From: Durusdinium trenchii
Taxonomy: Eukaryota > Sar > Dinophyceae > Suessiales > Symbiodiniaceae
Reading direction: 5' to 3'
Length of the DNA: 64,000 nucleotides
Assembly (NCBI GenBank): GCA_963970005.1
Contig: CAXAMN010028983.1
Span: 74,900 to 138,899, forward strand
Shown in pieces: positions 25,249 to 34,900 of this stretch. The notes below the pieces were generated by a model, which did no database searches, was not told the DNA's origin, and saw nothing but the letters and a program-made list of their open reading frames with translations. Both the position numbers and the translations under genes were made by a program. Every line of letters begins with the position of its first letter. Position 1 is the first letter of the stretch.

Positions 25249-25386
25249 TTATGGGAATCCCATGGACTCTCCACCAACATCACCGATCGAAGCGGTGCCG
25301 TACGCGGTGCCGTACGAGACGCGCAGCGTCTCGGTCAGGGCTCGCCTGCCCTTCACCGGCTTCACGTTGGCGATCTTGGTCTGGGC
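25249..25386 (-). CDS. terminal exon of the host gene carrying the LINE
   Basis: TTCGCTCAG|GCC opens exactly 45 codons and a TAA. It begins AQTKIANVKPVKGRRALTET and ends GGESMGFP, with almost all third positions G or C. The acceptor and phase are clean. The 15.9-kb LINE begins less than 100 bases upstream, so it lies in what should be the intron before this exon, in the same orientation as the gene. The protein family is not recognised. Confidence 0.6.
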   Translation of the reverse strand, partial: AQTKIANVKPVKGRRALTETLRVSYGTAYGTASIGDVGGESMGFP

Positions 25387-25469
25387 CTGAGCGAAATGCA
25401 TCCAAAGTTGAACAAGAACTCTTTAACAAAACGCACCCAAACCCTTGGTGCGTGGGACATGAATGGAAC

Positions 25470-25482
25470 CGCGATGGTGCAC
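25470..25482. repeat. target-site duplication, 3' side of the LINE
   Basis: CGCGATGGTGCAC is identical to 41357-41369. It is followed directly by eight T on the plus strand, which is the A8 tail of the element on its coding strand. Flanks outside the two copies differ, as expected for a duplication. Confidence 0.93.
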
Positions 25483-25513
25483 TTTTTTTTCGACTTTTCG
25501 ATTTGCGGACCGA

Positions 25514-27322
25514 TCACTCAAGCGCACCGCCTGGCATGCATTCGGGTGAATTAATTGCACAGCTCTGAAAGTCCAGTCCAAAGGTCTCTTCCCTTTGTCC
25601 GGCTATGCAGAGCTTAGGCAGCCATTCGCACCAGGTCGGGAGCTCGGAGTTTCCGCTCTGAGCTTCAACCGCCTCCGCGAAAAGAGCTGCAAGCATGTGA
25701 CAAAACTGCGGCGGATATTCCTTTAAGGAAGATGTTGACCATCGTCCGCCTTCTGAACCTATCGAAGCAAGCTTTGGTCGTTGGGTATTCTTGGTCTGCT
25801 GGGCGATCTCTCTAGCTCTGGCAGCCGTAATGCCGCTAAGTAAGAGGCGTGTCGGCTTGGCGCTTTTTGCGCCGTAGAACCCTTGTTCGACTGCCAGTTC
25901 ACAGAAGAGCCCAGTCTGGCGGAACCACTGTATGGCTGCCAGGCGCCATATTGATGCCGCATGTTCGACACCCCTGCGGTATTGCTGTGGCTCCTCAGGG
26001 TGTTCCAGGAAGGAAAAAAGACCCATCCTTGCCTGAAGAAAACAAATGAGCAGGGAGAATGTCAGCAGAGTGTTGCCGACAGAGATTTGGAGGCTTTCTT
26101 TCTTAGTGAGGTCCAGTCTCCCCCAGAGCTCATCTGCCGATCGTATTGGCCTTGGGCCATTTCCGTTTTCCAATACCTGTTCACGAGCTATTGACCAGCT
26201 TTCGCATGGTGGCCCTGCTCCTGTGCCAAGTGCTAGGCCTTCCCGGACCACTCTCAGCCAAAGATCTTGCGCAGTGGTGCTCATCAGATTGCAGCGTTCA
26301 CCTCCAACCATGATGTCCACCGAGAGGACTGACATCAGAGTTCCCGGTGGCAGCTCTACAGCTTCGAGGGCCGTCTGGAGATCTCCTTCGCGTCTCCTGC
26401 CACTATAGAGATGAAGGAAAAATCGCTGCTTGTAAAATATCTGCGGGCAACGTACTGCACATTCTGTGATAGAAATGGCGCGTCTGCTCCTTTCATCTGT
26501 CAGATCTGCTGTCACGAACTCAGGCACAAGCTCGTGGGCAACTGAGATCAGCCATTCCCCAACTAGCACTAAGGCTTGAAGCAGAGAGGCATCATGACTG
26601 TTAAGAAAGCCTCCAGCCCACTGCGTAAAACCCTGATGGATTATGGCAAAGGGCGCACATCTGGTGCAAACACTTTTCAGTCTGTCAGCTAAGGCTGGTG
26701 CAAAGTCGTCAGCTGTCACATCGTCAGTGAATCGGCGCACTGCTTCGTCCAGATCGGCAGTGAGTAAACACAGGTCACGGTCGAATACCGACTCATTCGC
26801 TGTTGCAATCACTTCCGGAACTCTAACCCAAGGGTGCAGCGAATGGGGCGCCGTCTGCTCAGTCTTCTCTGTGTGCCTAGTCTCCCAGAAATGTGCTCGG
26901 CAAATGGCACTGTAACGCAGATGATGATGGAGTTTTTGTTTGTGAAAGTACTCCTTCGCGCAAACATGGCATCTTGTACCTTTCACGATCTCTCCTACCA
27001 TACTCACATATGAGTGTTTTTGGTTAGCGTGCAGGAACCAGGCGCGTTTGTTCACAAAAGCTCTCTGGCAGAGTAAGCAAAGGTGCATGCTTGATGCGTC
27101 AATCGTTTGGCAGAAGCCACTCGCTTCTTCAATTTCATGCAGGAGTGTTCTATACCATTGCCTGCACCTGGCTTCCCTATGCCGAAAAGACTGATATCTG
27201 CGCACAACTGCTTTAATCTTGCTCTTCCATTTCGGATAGTTGGTCAAAATCAGAACTCTCCAGGCCTCCCAATTTGCTTTGGAGGGAACATCTGATCCCT
27301 GCCTGTTCCATTCCAAAACCAC
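25514..27322 (-). CDS. LINE C-terminal part: zinc fingers and C5-methyltransferase-like domain
   Basis: This open frame continues the reverse transcriptase frame after a -1 shift (73-base overlap). In this frame, residues 82-103 form a C2H2 finger (CLLC, then HANQKH) and 118-141 a second one (CHVC, then HHH and C141), which probably bind nucleic acid. Residues 303-500 resemble a cytosine-C5 DNA methyltransferase core: an LYSGRR motif-I-like loop, an acidic SVD site at 334-336, the motif-IV-like GPPCESWS with Cys373, and EHP (440-442) where such enzymes have ENV or ENP. A later KPTRLLL also fits related enzymes. Known cases of methyltransferases captured by retrotransposons, including in Symbiodinium, make this plausible. 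Activity is not shown by sequence, and the motif VI change is a caution. The stop is 24 bases before the A tail. Confidence 0.8.
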   Translation of the reverse strand: MVLEWNRQGSDVPSKANWEAWRVLILTNYPKWKSKIKAVVRRYQSFRHREARCRQWYRTLLHEIEEASGFCQTIDASSMHLCLLCQRAFVNKRAWFLHANQKHSYVSMVGEIVKGTRCHVCAKEYFHKQKLHHHLRYSAICRAHFWETRHTEKTEQTAPHSLHPWVRVPEVIATANESVFDRDLCLLTADLDEAVRRFTDDVTADDFAPALADRLKSVCTRCAPFAIIHQGFTQWAGGFLNSHDASLLQALVLVGEWLISVAHELVPEFVTADLTDERSRRAISITECAVRCPQIFYKQRFFLHLYSGRRREGDLQTALEAVELPPGTLMSVLSVDIMVGGERCNLMSTTAQDLWLRVVREGLALGTGAGPPCESWSIAREQVLENGNGPRPIRSADELWGRLDLTKKESLQISVGNTLLTFSLLICFLQARMGLFSFLEHPEEPQQYRRGVEHAASIWRLAAIQWFRQTGLFCELAVEQGFYGAKSAKPTRLLLSGITAARAREIAQQTKNTQRPKLASIGSEGGRWSTSSLKEYPPQFCHMLAALFAEAVEAQSGNSELPTWCEWLPKLCIAGQREETFGLDFQSCAINSPECMPGGALE

Positions 27323-30300
27323 TCAAGACTGCGCTGCATGGCTGCTGTGCTCTGAGGATCCTGTCGAAACATTCCCCAGAGGGCATTGGGCCCTGCAATA
27401 ACCATGGAACCTAAGTGGCGAATGCGTGCAGCCTGAATACGGTCCCCAGGCCACTGCATATTGAGAGAAAGAAAGATCTCGTCATTTGAGGTGTGGAGGT
27501 CAGGCCGGGGCCGGCAAGGGCTAAGCAATTTCATGAGGTGCCAGCAGGCCGCCTCCCAGCATTTCCACTCTCCTTTTTGGAGGATTGGCCATGCTCCTAC
27601 ACCCCATTGAAGGATGGACATCGCTGTCACCTCACAAATCTGTGTTCGAGTTTCCAAGGCAATCTGCTTGTTACGCAAAATAGTTTTGGCTATTCGCCAA
27701 AACCCACTTTTGGCTTTGCCAACACGAGCATGGACTTCGTCCATCAAGGTGGATTTTGCGTTCAAGATTCCGCCAAGGTGCTTATACTGGGTAACTATTG
27801 GAATTTGAACAGTTCTGTGTTCGAGGATTACCGGTACAATTGGATCTGGTTTGCAGAAAATTCGGCGCTTAGCTTGTATTGCTCCCTGACCTCGAAGACA
27901 CATGAGAATCGCAGTTTTAGCAGCACCAATTGAGGCTTCCATTCCCCGTTTGGCAAGCGCTGATAGCAGACTCTGTGCCGCTAGAGACGATATCCTTTCT
28001 GCCTGCGCCGGGGATTCAACTGCTAGCATGACGGCTAAATCGTCTGCCCAAGTCGAGTGCAGTACCTCTTCTGCCTCTTCCCCATCCTCCAAAGACTGCA
28101 GTATCTTCTCACAGCGATTTGGCACCGAAATAGTGGCCCCGAGTGGCCTCAGCTCTTCCAGCACCTCTGAAAGAACTGCAGAGAACAAAACATTAAAGGT
28201 GACATCTGCCCATGAGTCCCCTGGTCTCGTGCCCATCGTAGTTTCAACAAGGCTGCCTTGTTCCATTCTAAACCAGGTGCCCTGGAGGCTCTCGGCTAGC
28301 AGGGCCTTTTGGCTCCCCGTGGCTCCTAATTCGTCAGAAGCAGTGTGCCCTTGCAGCGCAGAGTGCAGTGTTTCCATGACCTCCTCTTTGAGTCCTAACC
28401 TTTTCAAGATCGCGGCAACATCCTCATCCGAAGTGTTGGCTCCGACCGCGATCTGTCTCAACAGCCGGTAAAAGGCTGATGTGATGTCACAGAACAAAAT
28501 GATTGCTGACGCATTCCGCGCCTTCTGTCGTGCGCAGAAATGCCGAACTATCTGTGCGCCAAAAATGACACTCTGCTGTGGCTTGCCGCCAAACTGTGTC
28601 GTTGAACTGTTGAGGACAAAGGGTTCGTTGACCTTGGCTCTCATACTGGCTCGGATAGCCTTGCCAATTGTACTCATGAGCAGTATTCCTCTGAAGCTTG
28701 CGCAAGCTGACATGCTTCCTTTTCCTTTATATAAGCTTATGAGCTTACCACCCTTCCATTGTAAGGGCTCTGAGAGAGTGGTTGCGAACTTCATGAGCAA
28801 TGGGAAGAGCAATCTAGCACATTCACGCGGCAAGAGATGCAAGATCTCACCCGGGATCGCATCTGGCCCCATAGCCTTATTAATATGGACACGGTGCAAT
28901 GCTGCCTCTAAATCAAGAAGAGAAGGAAGGTCTTCTAGCTTTTGCCAATCCGGCATTGGCTCCACTGACTGCCTCTTGATTTGCTCGAGGACGAAGGTGG
29001 TGATTTCCCTCTTCCTTCCTCCTTCTAAGGCCGCATAGTGTTCCGTCCATCTTTCGGACACCTCTTCCAGGCTCTCGCAGAACTGACCATCCAACTTTTC
29101 AATCCTGGGTAGTGGACGAGCAGCATTACGTACTCTTGCCTTATGCATCAGGGGTTTGAGCAGTCGAAAGACTTCAGCAACATTAAGTCCTTGTGTCTTG
29201 CTCACCAGGTCCTGCAAAAAGCCATTGCGATCCCTTCTCAAACATAGCTTCAGATCTCTTGACATAGAGTACAACTCTCTTTGCAGGACTGTCATACGGA
29301 GCTGCAGGCGATGCGCCCACTGAAGCTGTGTTTCTTGCCAAAGCTCTCCCTTCCATGCGTAAAAGAACCTGCGAAGAGCAAGATCCTTATACATTTTCTT
29401 ATATGGTCTGAGCTCTCTTTTGTATCTAGTGATCTGTTTGCATAACTTCGTTGCTTCTTCACTAGCAACTGCGCGTTGGTGCATTGATCGCTCATTGGGG
29501 AAAGATTTGACTAATTCATTTCTGATGTAGGATGTAAGCTGCGCAGAGTGCACTGAGGCATTGACGTTCCAATCAGGCTGGGGGGCATTCTGCACGATCT
29601 CTTGCAAGATAGGTCTTGCTTCCGGCCTCTGGAGGGCTGCTTTGTCAAAACCTCTACGAGTTTTGGTCAGAGGTTGGACAAGGGCTTTCCATGCAATGGC
29701 GAAGACTGCACAGGCATGGTCAACAGCTGCATGTCCAGCATGTATGTCTGAAGCTACCCAAGAGGCAAGATGGCCACGGCCCCAAGAAACTGGAATGGCA
29801 ATATAATCCAGTCTGCTTTCTGTTTTGCTTGCTGGGTGAGTCCATGTACAAATGGTTCCCCAATGATAGTCCGCAAAGGTTGCGGGTAGCATGAGCTGGA
29901 ATTCTTCTAGGATGTCGATCAAGAACTGCCCGTTAACAGTGGTAATATTGTCAGCCAGATCCCCTACATGCCATCCTCTGCTCTCTCCAATCCTGGCATT
30001 GGCATCAAGACACATGATAATTTCCTTGCCATCTGCAAGAACTTGCAAATCATGACCAAGCTCGGTCCACCATTGTCTGCGCGTGTCGAGCTTGTCTCCA
30101 CTATGTGGGCTGTGGGCTACGACTATCAGAACATTCATGAATCCATTCCGGCAATGGACGAAGAGCCTGCGAGGGTCTGCTTTCAGTACTGCGAATTCGT
30201 TGGGTTTAAAATAGTGTTCACGACCCTTGGCGTCCGTGCCGATAGAGATGGCAAGAGAAACCCAAAGCTCCACTCCCAGAAGGCCATTTTGATCACTGCC

Positions 30301-31902
30301 TGAACAGAATCGGATATGTGACCTACTTTGGATAGTACCTTGTTGGGTTCTCGTTTCCTGCAATCCCGCTAGCCCTATTCCTGCATGGTCGAACTGCGCT
30401 CTCAGCAGCGCTGCCCTGCCACTCTGATGTAGCAAGGTCGGCTCATCTTCGGCTAAGGACATGACGTTGTACGTTGCTATAGTTAGATGACAGTCAACCT
30501 CTTTGTGACCACGGGATTGGTCCAGTTCAAGCATCATCTCATTTGTGATAAGGCTTAATTCCTTAGGTTTGATATCTGCTGTTGGCCGTTGGACAATCAT
30601 TTTCCCTTGGGAAAATTCTGGCAATTGAGCGTCTAGAGTTGTCTTACCGAAGAAGCGCCATAGCCAGGGCAAGCTCGCACAATGGTCTTGGATCAAACGG
30701 GCCAAAAGACCCCCATCACCTTGGTGTGTGAGAGGTTGCATGCCGTGTTCAATGAGTGCTTGCTTGGCCGCACTGTCGACCAGTTCATTGAAAAGGCTAC
30801 CTGTGTGGGCCTTGACATGGTGATGTTCAATCCTATTAGGGTGGTGCAAGGTCTCCAAGGATTGTTGCAGCATTCTTACCAATTTGCCAACTGGATCTTG
30901 AGCCTTATTATCACCAGAAGCTTTACGGCCCGCGGTGGTTGCATCCCACCAAAAGTTGATATCACCTGTCCAACCTGCAACACGTGTGAACCTAATCAGC
31001 CACCAGGTTGCATGTACTAGTGCGAAAAGTTCACCTGTGTGTGCACTGTGCCTGGCTTCTCCCAGACAGCTGTTTGACGTGACAGTGAGGTCTACCATGC
31101 CATATTGAAAACCAAGGACTCCTAAGTCATTGTACTCGTAAAAGACAATGGCAAAGGCCCATGAACTATACTTGCCATCAAAGGATCCATCCGTGTAGAC
31201 CTCGATGCTAGAAATATTAGGGCTGTACCAGTCTTCCATCAGGCACCAGTACAAGTCTTGCAGCCGCTTGGCAAACTCCGGTGTCAGTGATCGCAGCTTA
31301 TCGAAGTCATGGTCTAGCTGCTCTGAACCAAAATCGAAATCCAGGTAGGTTTCAAGTTTCTTTGCGGTGATTTCCGATTCTAGCTGGGTCTCAGACGTTA
31401 GGATGCACCGATCGAGCTCAATCGGCAGGGCGGCATCGCCTACCTTGTCGCTCTTGTCTGGGTTCCCTGGCGGTCTGAGATCATCAAAGTTGTTTTTGGC
31501 GTATTGGGAAGCCAAGTACTCTGCGCGTTCTCTGGGTGGAAGCTGCATAAGTGTATGCTCATCATCGTGCCTATCCACTTCGGACTCCCATGTTATACCA
31601 GAGCTACCAACATTACTAAGTCTTCCCGGGGGGATGTATGTGCCTTCTTGCTGCGAAAGAAGAGAATCAACCCAGGCGATAACCATCAAATCACCCGGAA
31701 GGAAGGCCACAATCTCGCGAGGGTCATGTGTGACTCCATTGATTCTAATTTCAAAGTCGTAATCCAAAAGGTAGTGTTCCTCTACCCAGTCGATAATGTT
31801 GTGCAGCATCACTGACTGCGTTGCTACATACACTAGCGTGCTGACATCATCATCAGGGGGGGAACTATCTGAACAATGATCGGTGCATCTCGCCCCCGAC
31901 AT
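27250..31902 (-). CDS. LINE RNase H, APE endonuclease and reverse transcriptase
   Basis: 1550 codons from an ATG at 31902, but the frame really continues the upstream polyprotein after a slip in a C7 tract. Residues 1-120 finish the last upstream module, with the acidic-LMQ motif at 114-120. RNase H spans about 232-390 with D238, E291, D320, H366 and D376. The endonuclease spans about 471-735: N479, E516, H597, D633 and N635 (CLDAN), D699 (RLDY) and the D728-H729 pair. Reverse transcriptase blocks follow: KAMGPDAIPGE near 1009, D1139 in FCDITSAF, GTRPGDSWAD near 1224, and WADD at 1285-1288 in place of the usual YADD or FADD. All catalytic acids are present. RNase H before the endonuclease is unusual; in I- and R1-type elements it follows the reverse transcriptase. 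Confidence 0.92.
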   Translation of the reverse strand: MSGARCTDHCSDSSPPDDDVSTLVYVATQSVMLHNIIDWVEEHYLLDYDFEIRINGVTHDPREIVAFLPGDLMVIAWVDSLLSQQEGTYIPPGRLSNVGSSGITWESEVDRHDDEHTLMQLPPRERAEYLASQYAKNNFDDLRPPGNPDKSDKVGDAALPIELDRCILTSETQLESEITAKKLETYLDFDFGSEQLDHDFDKLRSLTPEFAKRLQDLYWCLMEDWYSPNISSIEVYTDGSFDGKYSSWAFAIVFYEYNDLGVLGFQYGMVDLTVTSNSCLGEARHSAHTGELFALVHATWWLIRFTRVAGWTGDINFWWDATTAGRKASGDNKAQDPVGKLVRMLQQSLETLHHPNRIEHHHVKAHTGSLFNELVDSAAKQALIEHGMQPLTHQGDGGLLARLIQDHCASLPWLWRFFGKTTLDAQLPEFSQGKMIVQRPTADIKPKELSLITNEMMLELDQSRGHKEVDCHLTIATYNVMSLAEDEPTLLHQSGRAALLRAQFDHAGIGLAGLQETRTQQGTIQSRSHIRFCSGSDQNGLLGVELWVSLAISIGTDAKGREHYFKPNEFAVLKADPRRLFVHCRNGFMNVLIVVAHSPHSGDKLDTRRQWWTELGHDLQVLADGKEIIMCLDANARIGESRGWHVGDLADNITTVNGQFLIDILEEFQLMLPATFADYHWGTICTWTHPASKTESRLDYIAIPVSWGRGHLASWVASDIHAGHAAVDHACAVFAIAWKALVQPLTKTRRGFDKAALQRPEARPILQEIVQNAPQPDWNVNASVHSAQLTSYIRNELVKSFPNERSMHQRAVASEEATKLCKQITRYKRELRPYKKMYKDLALRRFFYAWKGELWQETQLQWAHRLQLRMTVLQRELYSMSRDLKLCLRRDRNGFLQDLVSKTQGLNVAEVFRLLKPLMHKARVRNAARPLPRIEKLDGQFCESLEEVSERWTEHYAALEGGRKREITTFVLEQIKRQSVEPMPDWQKLEDLPSLLDLEAALHRVHINKAMGPDAIPGEILHLLPRECARLLFPLLMKFATTLSEPLQWKGGKLISLYKGKGSMSACASFRGILLMSTIGKAIRASMRAKVNEPFVLNSSTTQFGGKPQQSVIFGAQIVRHFCARQKARNASAIILFCDITSAFYRLLRQIAVGANTSDEDVAAILKRLGLKEEVMETLHSALQGHTASDELGATGSQKALLAESLQGTWFRMEQGSLVETTMGTRPGDSWADVTFNVLFSAVLSEVLEELRPLGATISVPNRCEKILQSLEDGEEAEEVLHSTWADDLAVMLAVESPAQAERISSLAAQSLLSALAKRGMEASIGAAKTAILMCLRGQGAIQAKRRIFCKPDPIVPVILEHRTVQIPIVTQYKHLGGILNAKSTLMDEVHARVGKAKSGFWRIAKTILRNKQIALETRTQICEVTAMSILQWGVGAWPILQKGEWKCWEAACWHLMKLLSPCRPRPDLHTSNDEIFLSLNMQWPGDRIQAARIRHLGSMVIAGPNALWGMFRQDPQSTAAMQRSLEWFWNGTGRDQMFPPKQIGRPGEF

Positions 31903-34900
31903 TCCGCAACGAGCAAGACAGTGGGGACATTTTGGTAGAATTCGTACGCAGCAGGAAATGCCCTGAAATTATAAGGGCTGTCTGACCTGCAAACTCTTAG
32001 GCACCAGCTGCGAAACCTTGCCCCCGGCGTGGGACTTTCTAAAAGGTCTGCGGGACAATCTTCATCCGTCACAGTACTAATTGAATTGCCAAAGGACACA
32101 CAATGCACCCTCAGTTCAGTCTGCGTAGAGTACCACGGAGTGGCTTGCCAATACTCTCGGAGGAAGGTCCTCACTGCTGCAAGCGCTGCATCTTGTGTTA
32201 TAAAATGCTCCGGGTAATCCACCGGAGGGGGACCACTGCTAGCTGCAGTGGTAGTGTCAATCACCGACCGTGTCGAGAGCGTTGTCGGTGGTGTCGGCTG
32301 TTGCATAAAAGACACTTCCTCATCTGAACTATCAGAGTTCAGTCCACTCGAACATGTGCAGGCGTTGGTCATAAGCTGTGCTTTGATCTCAATGATATCT
32401 CCCTCTCGCAGTCTGATGTCAGAGACAAAGCGCATCGATCTGCCATTTTTGTACACCGCGCAGTCGACTGCTCGGAAGTCACATAGTTCAGCGATTCCTG
32501 CTTTATGCAAAATCTCCATGTACGTGATACTGTCTGGCCAGATTAAAGCCAAGAGCAAAGTGTCGAGGCTTAGACTGTTTCGGACAATCAAAAGGATCGG
32601 CTGATCCTTCTCTGGTATCTCAGAATCAGTAACTATAATCACTTTCATGTTGGCTCGCAGCTCGCGTACTTTCATCCAGTAACGGTTGACATCGAATTTG
32701 CTGAACTCCTCTTGCCGGAAATCAGACCAATGCTTGCTTAATTTACGACACAGGATAGCCCAAGTATGCCATGTCTCGACTGGGATACGGACACGTGTGT
32801 CAGTTCGGTCAAACTGCTCCTGAACACGAATGACGAGAAGCGGCCCATTATGGGGAAAGACCTGATCTCTAGCATACCAAGGCCTCTGTTCTTGAATCCG
32901 GTTTTCCTCGTGCGGGATGCGGAACCGCAGATCACCTACAACTGCATCACGAACGATAATGGTTAGCATCATGCCGCTCTTTAGATACAGCCTTTTGTAA
33001 GCAAAAGTCTGGACTCCATCTACTCTTAGCTCACAGGCTAAATTACTGCATGCTCTGGTTCCTGTGATTTCAACTGCCTCCCTCACAGTGATGGATTGTG
33101 GCATGCAGTGGGCGGTTTGTTGAGTCAGCAGCTGGCCTTGATGCCAATCAATGACTTCGGTTAATACAACCACGGGCTTAGAGGACCCTTTCATTTCCTG
33201 TGTTTGTAGAATGAGAACGATCTCATAGTTGTCGTTCCCAACCATCCACATGGGGTCCACCCGAAATAACCGGAACCGGACATTGTTCAGAAAGGGCCAC
33301 TGCCGCCAGACTGCATTAACTAGGATTCTACCTTCCCAGTCAGTCGCATCCCAAGTAATCCTGATCTCTTCAGGCTGTTGGTTGTTAAACGATGCCGGCA
33401 TCAGCAAGGCGGCAGATTCTACGTATGGCCAACCCTGTAGAACCCAATGTCGGCGCAGTACCATATCAATCCAGTCATGATCAGTTGCCATGTGCCATGT
33501 TAGCTCTTCTACCATGTGATTAGTCACAGCATTGTCTTCATATTCGATGTTTTTGAAGGCTAAAACAGGTGTGGCAAAAAGAAGGCTGGAGATCTGTAGG
33601 AAAGAACTCTCAGAACCTCGCGCCCCATGGTCCACTGGGCTCAGATGCTCAATTTCTTGAATATCAAGAACAGTCCCTGGCAGGAGGTTCAAAGTCTGGT
33701 GCGGGTTGACTACCATATCATTGACTTGTGTTGCGACTCGACATTCTTCTGTTCTGTCTTCCCCTTCCCCTAAAGCAAGGGAATATATAGACCAAGCTGA
33801 CTGGCTGCCATCCGTTGGGATGACATGCAGAGCAGGGAAGCGAGTTCCTATCCAGAGAAGTCGTAGGATGACTGGTGCAGGGCTTCTAGAGGACTGTCGG
33901 ACAACCAGGACACTCCAATGACCCCTAATAAGTCGGGTACTAGTGAGGTAGGCTCTTCTTGGTCCCCTGCTTCCTGACGGCAGTTGTCGAAGGAACCAGA
34001 GTCGGAACCTGTTTTGGTCCGTGTAGTCCTCACTAGCGCAGCTGCCTACCCAGTGCGTGTTTCCTACTGAAGTTTCGTGAACAAAGAAAAAATTGACATC
34101 GTGCCGCTCGCAGGACATTGACTGCTCCTGTGTACGCCTACGAACCTGCTCAATATCTGCCTCTAAAGGAAGGTCCGGACTCTGTCTATGGCGTCTTTGC
34201 GGTGGCATCCATGGAGCGTGACGCATTGCCAGGCTTCTCTGCATGAGTTCTGAGTCATCTGAGAGCTCCGGTGATTCAGGCACTCCATTGATTTCCGGTT
34301 GCTGGTGCTCAGGAGTGCAGGGTCCAGGTTCTTCATCAAGCCTCACTTCTACGTCCACGCGTTCTCCAAAGCTAATTGGGTAGTGAGTGTGTTGCCACTC
34401 TACTCCATCTTTGCCAACCTTGCAACGTACAGCTGCACAAAGCCCCGTCATTACAAGCTTTTCCAAGATTATGTCTCTGGAGACCACGTGCCCATTATGG
34501 ATTGCTCGGATGAAATATTGATCGATGTCATCCGTGACATAATTGATTACTACCATGATGACTTGCTCCTCCCTGCTGTCAGCTTGAACAAGTACATACA
34601 AATCATCGCGCCCGTTTTGTTGCCTAGTCGAAGGCTGTGCTGCCGCAGGGCCGACAATGATTCTCTCTGAAGGTGAAGTTCGGTCCCACATTGCTTTTCG
34701 CAACGAAGCTGTGAAATCAAGCCTATCTATGTTATTCTGCGCAGCTTCCCATTTCACAACCAGTCGATATGGCAGCTCACTGGTATCATCAAAAATGAGG
34801 CAGACGATTTCTACTGGCAGACTTTGGCTTCGGCGGTATCGTACTTCACCGATCAGGTCTCGATCATCCGCCCAAAGTGTAAGGCGATCAGCATGTGCAC

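Noticed and set aside
27250-27322. Canonical -1 slippery heptamer in the RT/zinc-finger overlap
   Set aside because: No X-XXY-YYZ heptamer in the right frame was found. An indel is the simpler explanation.
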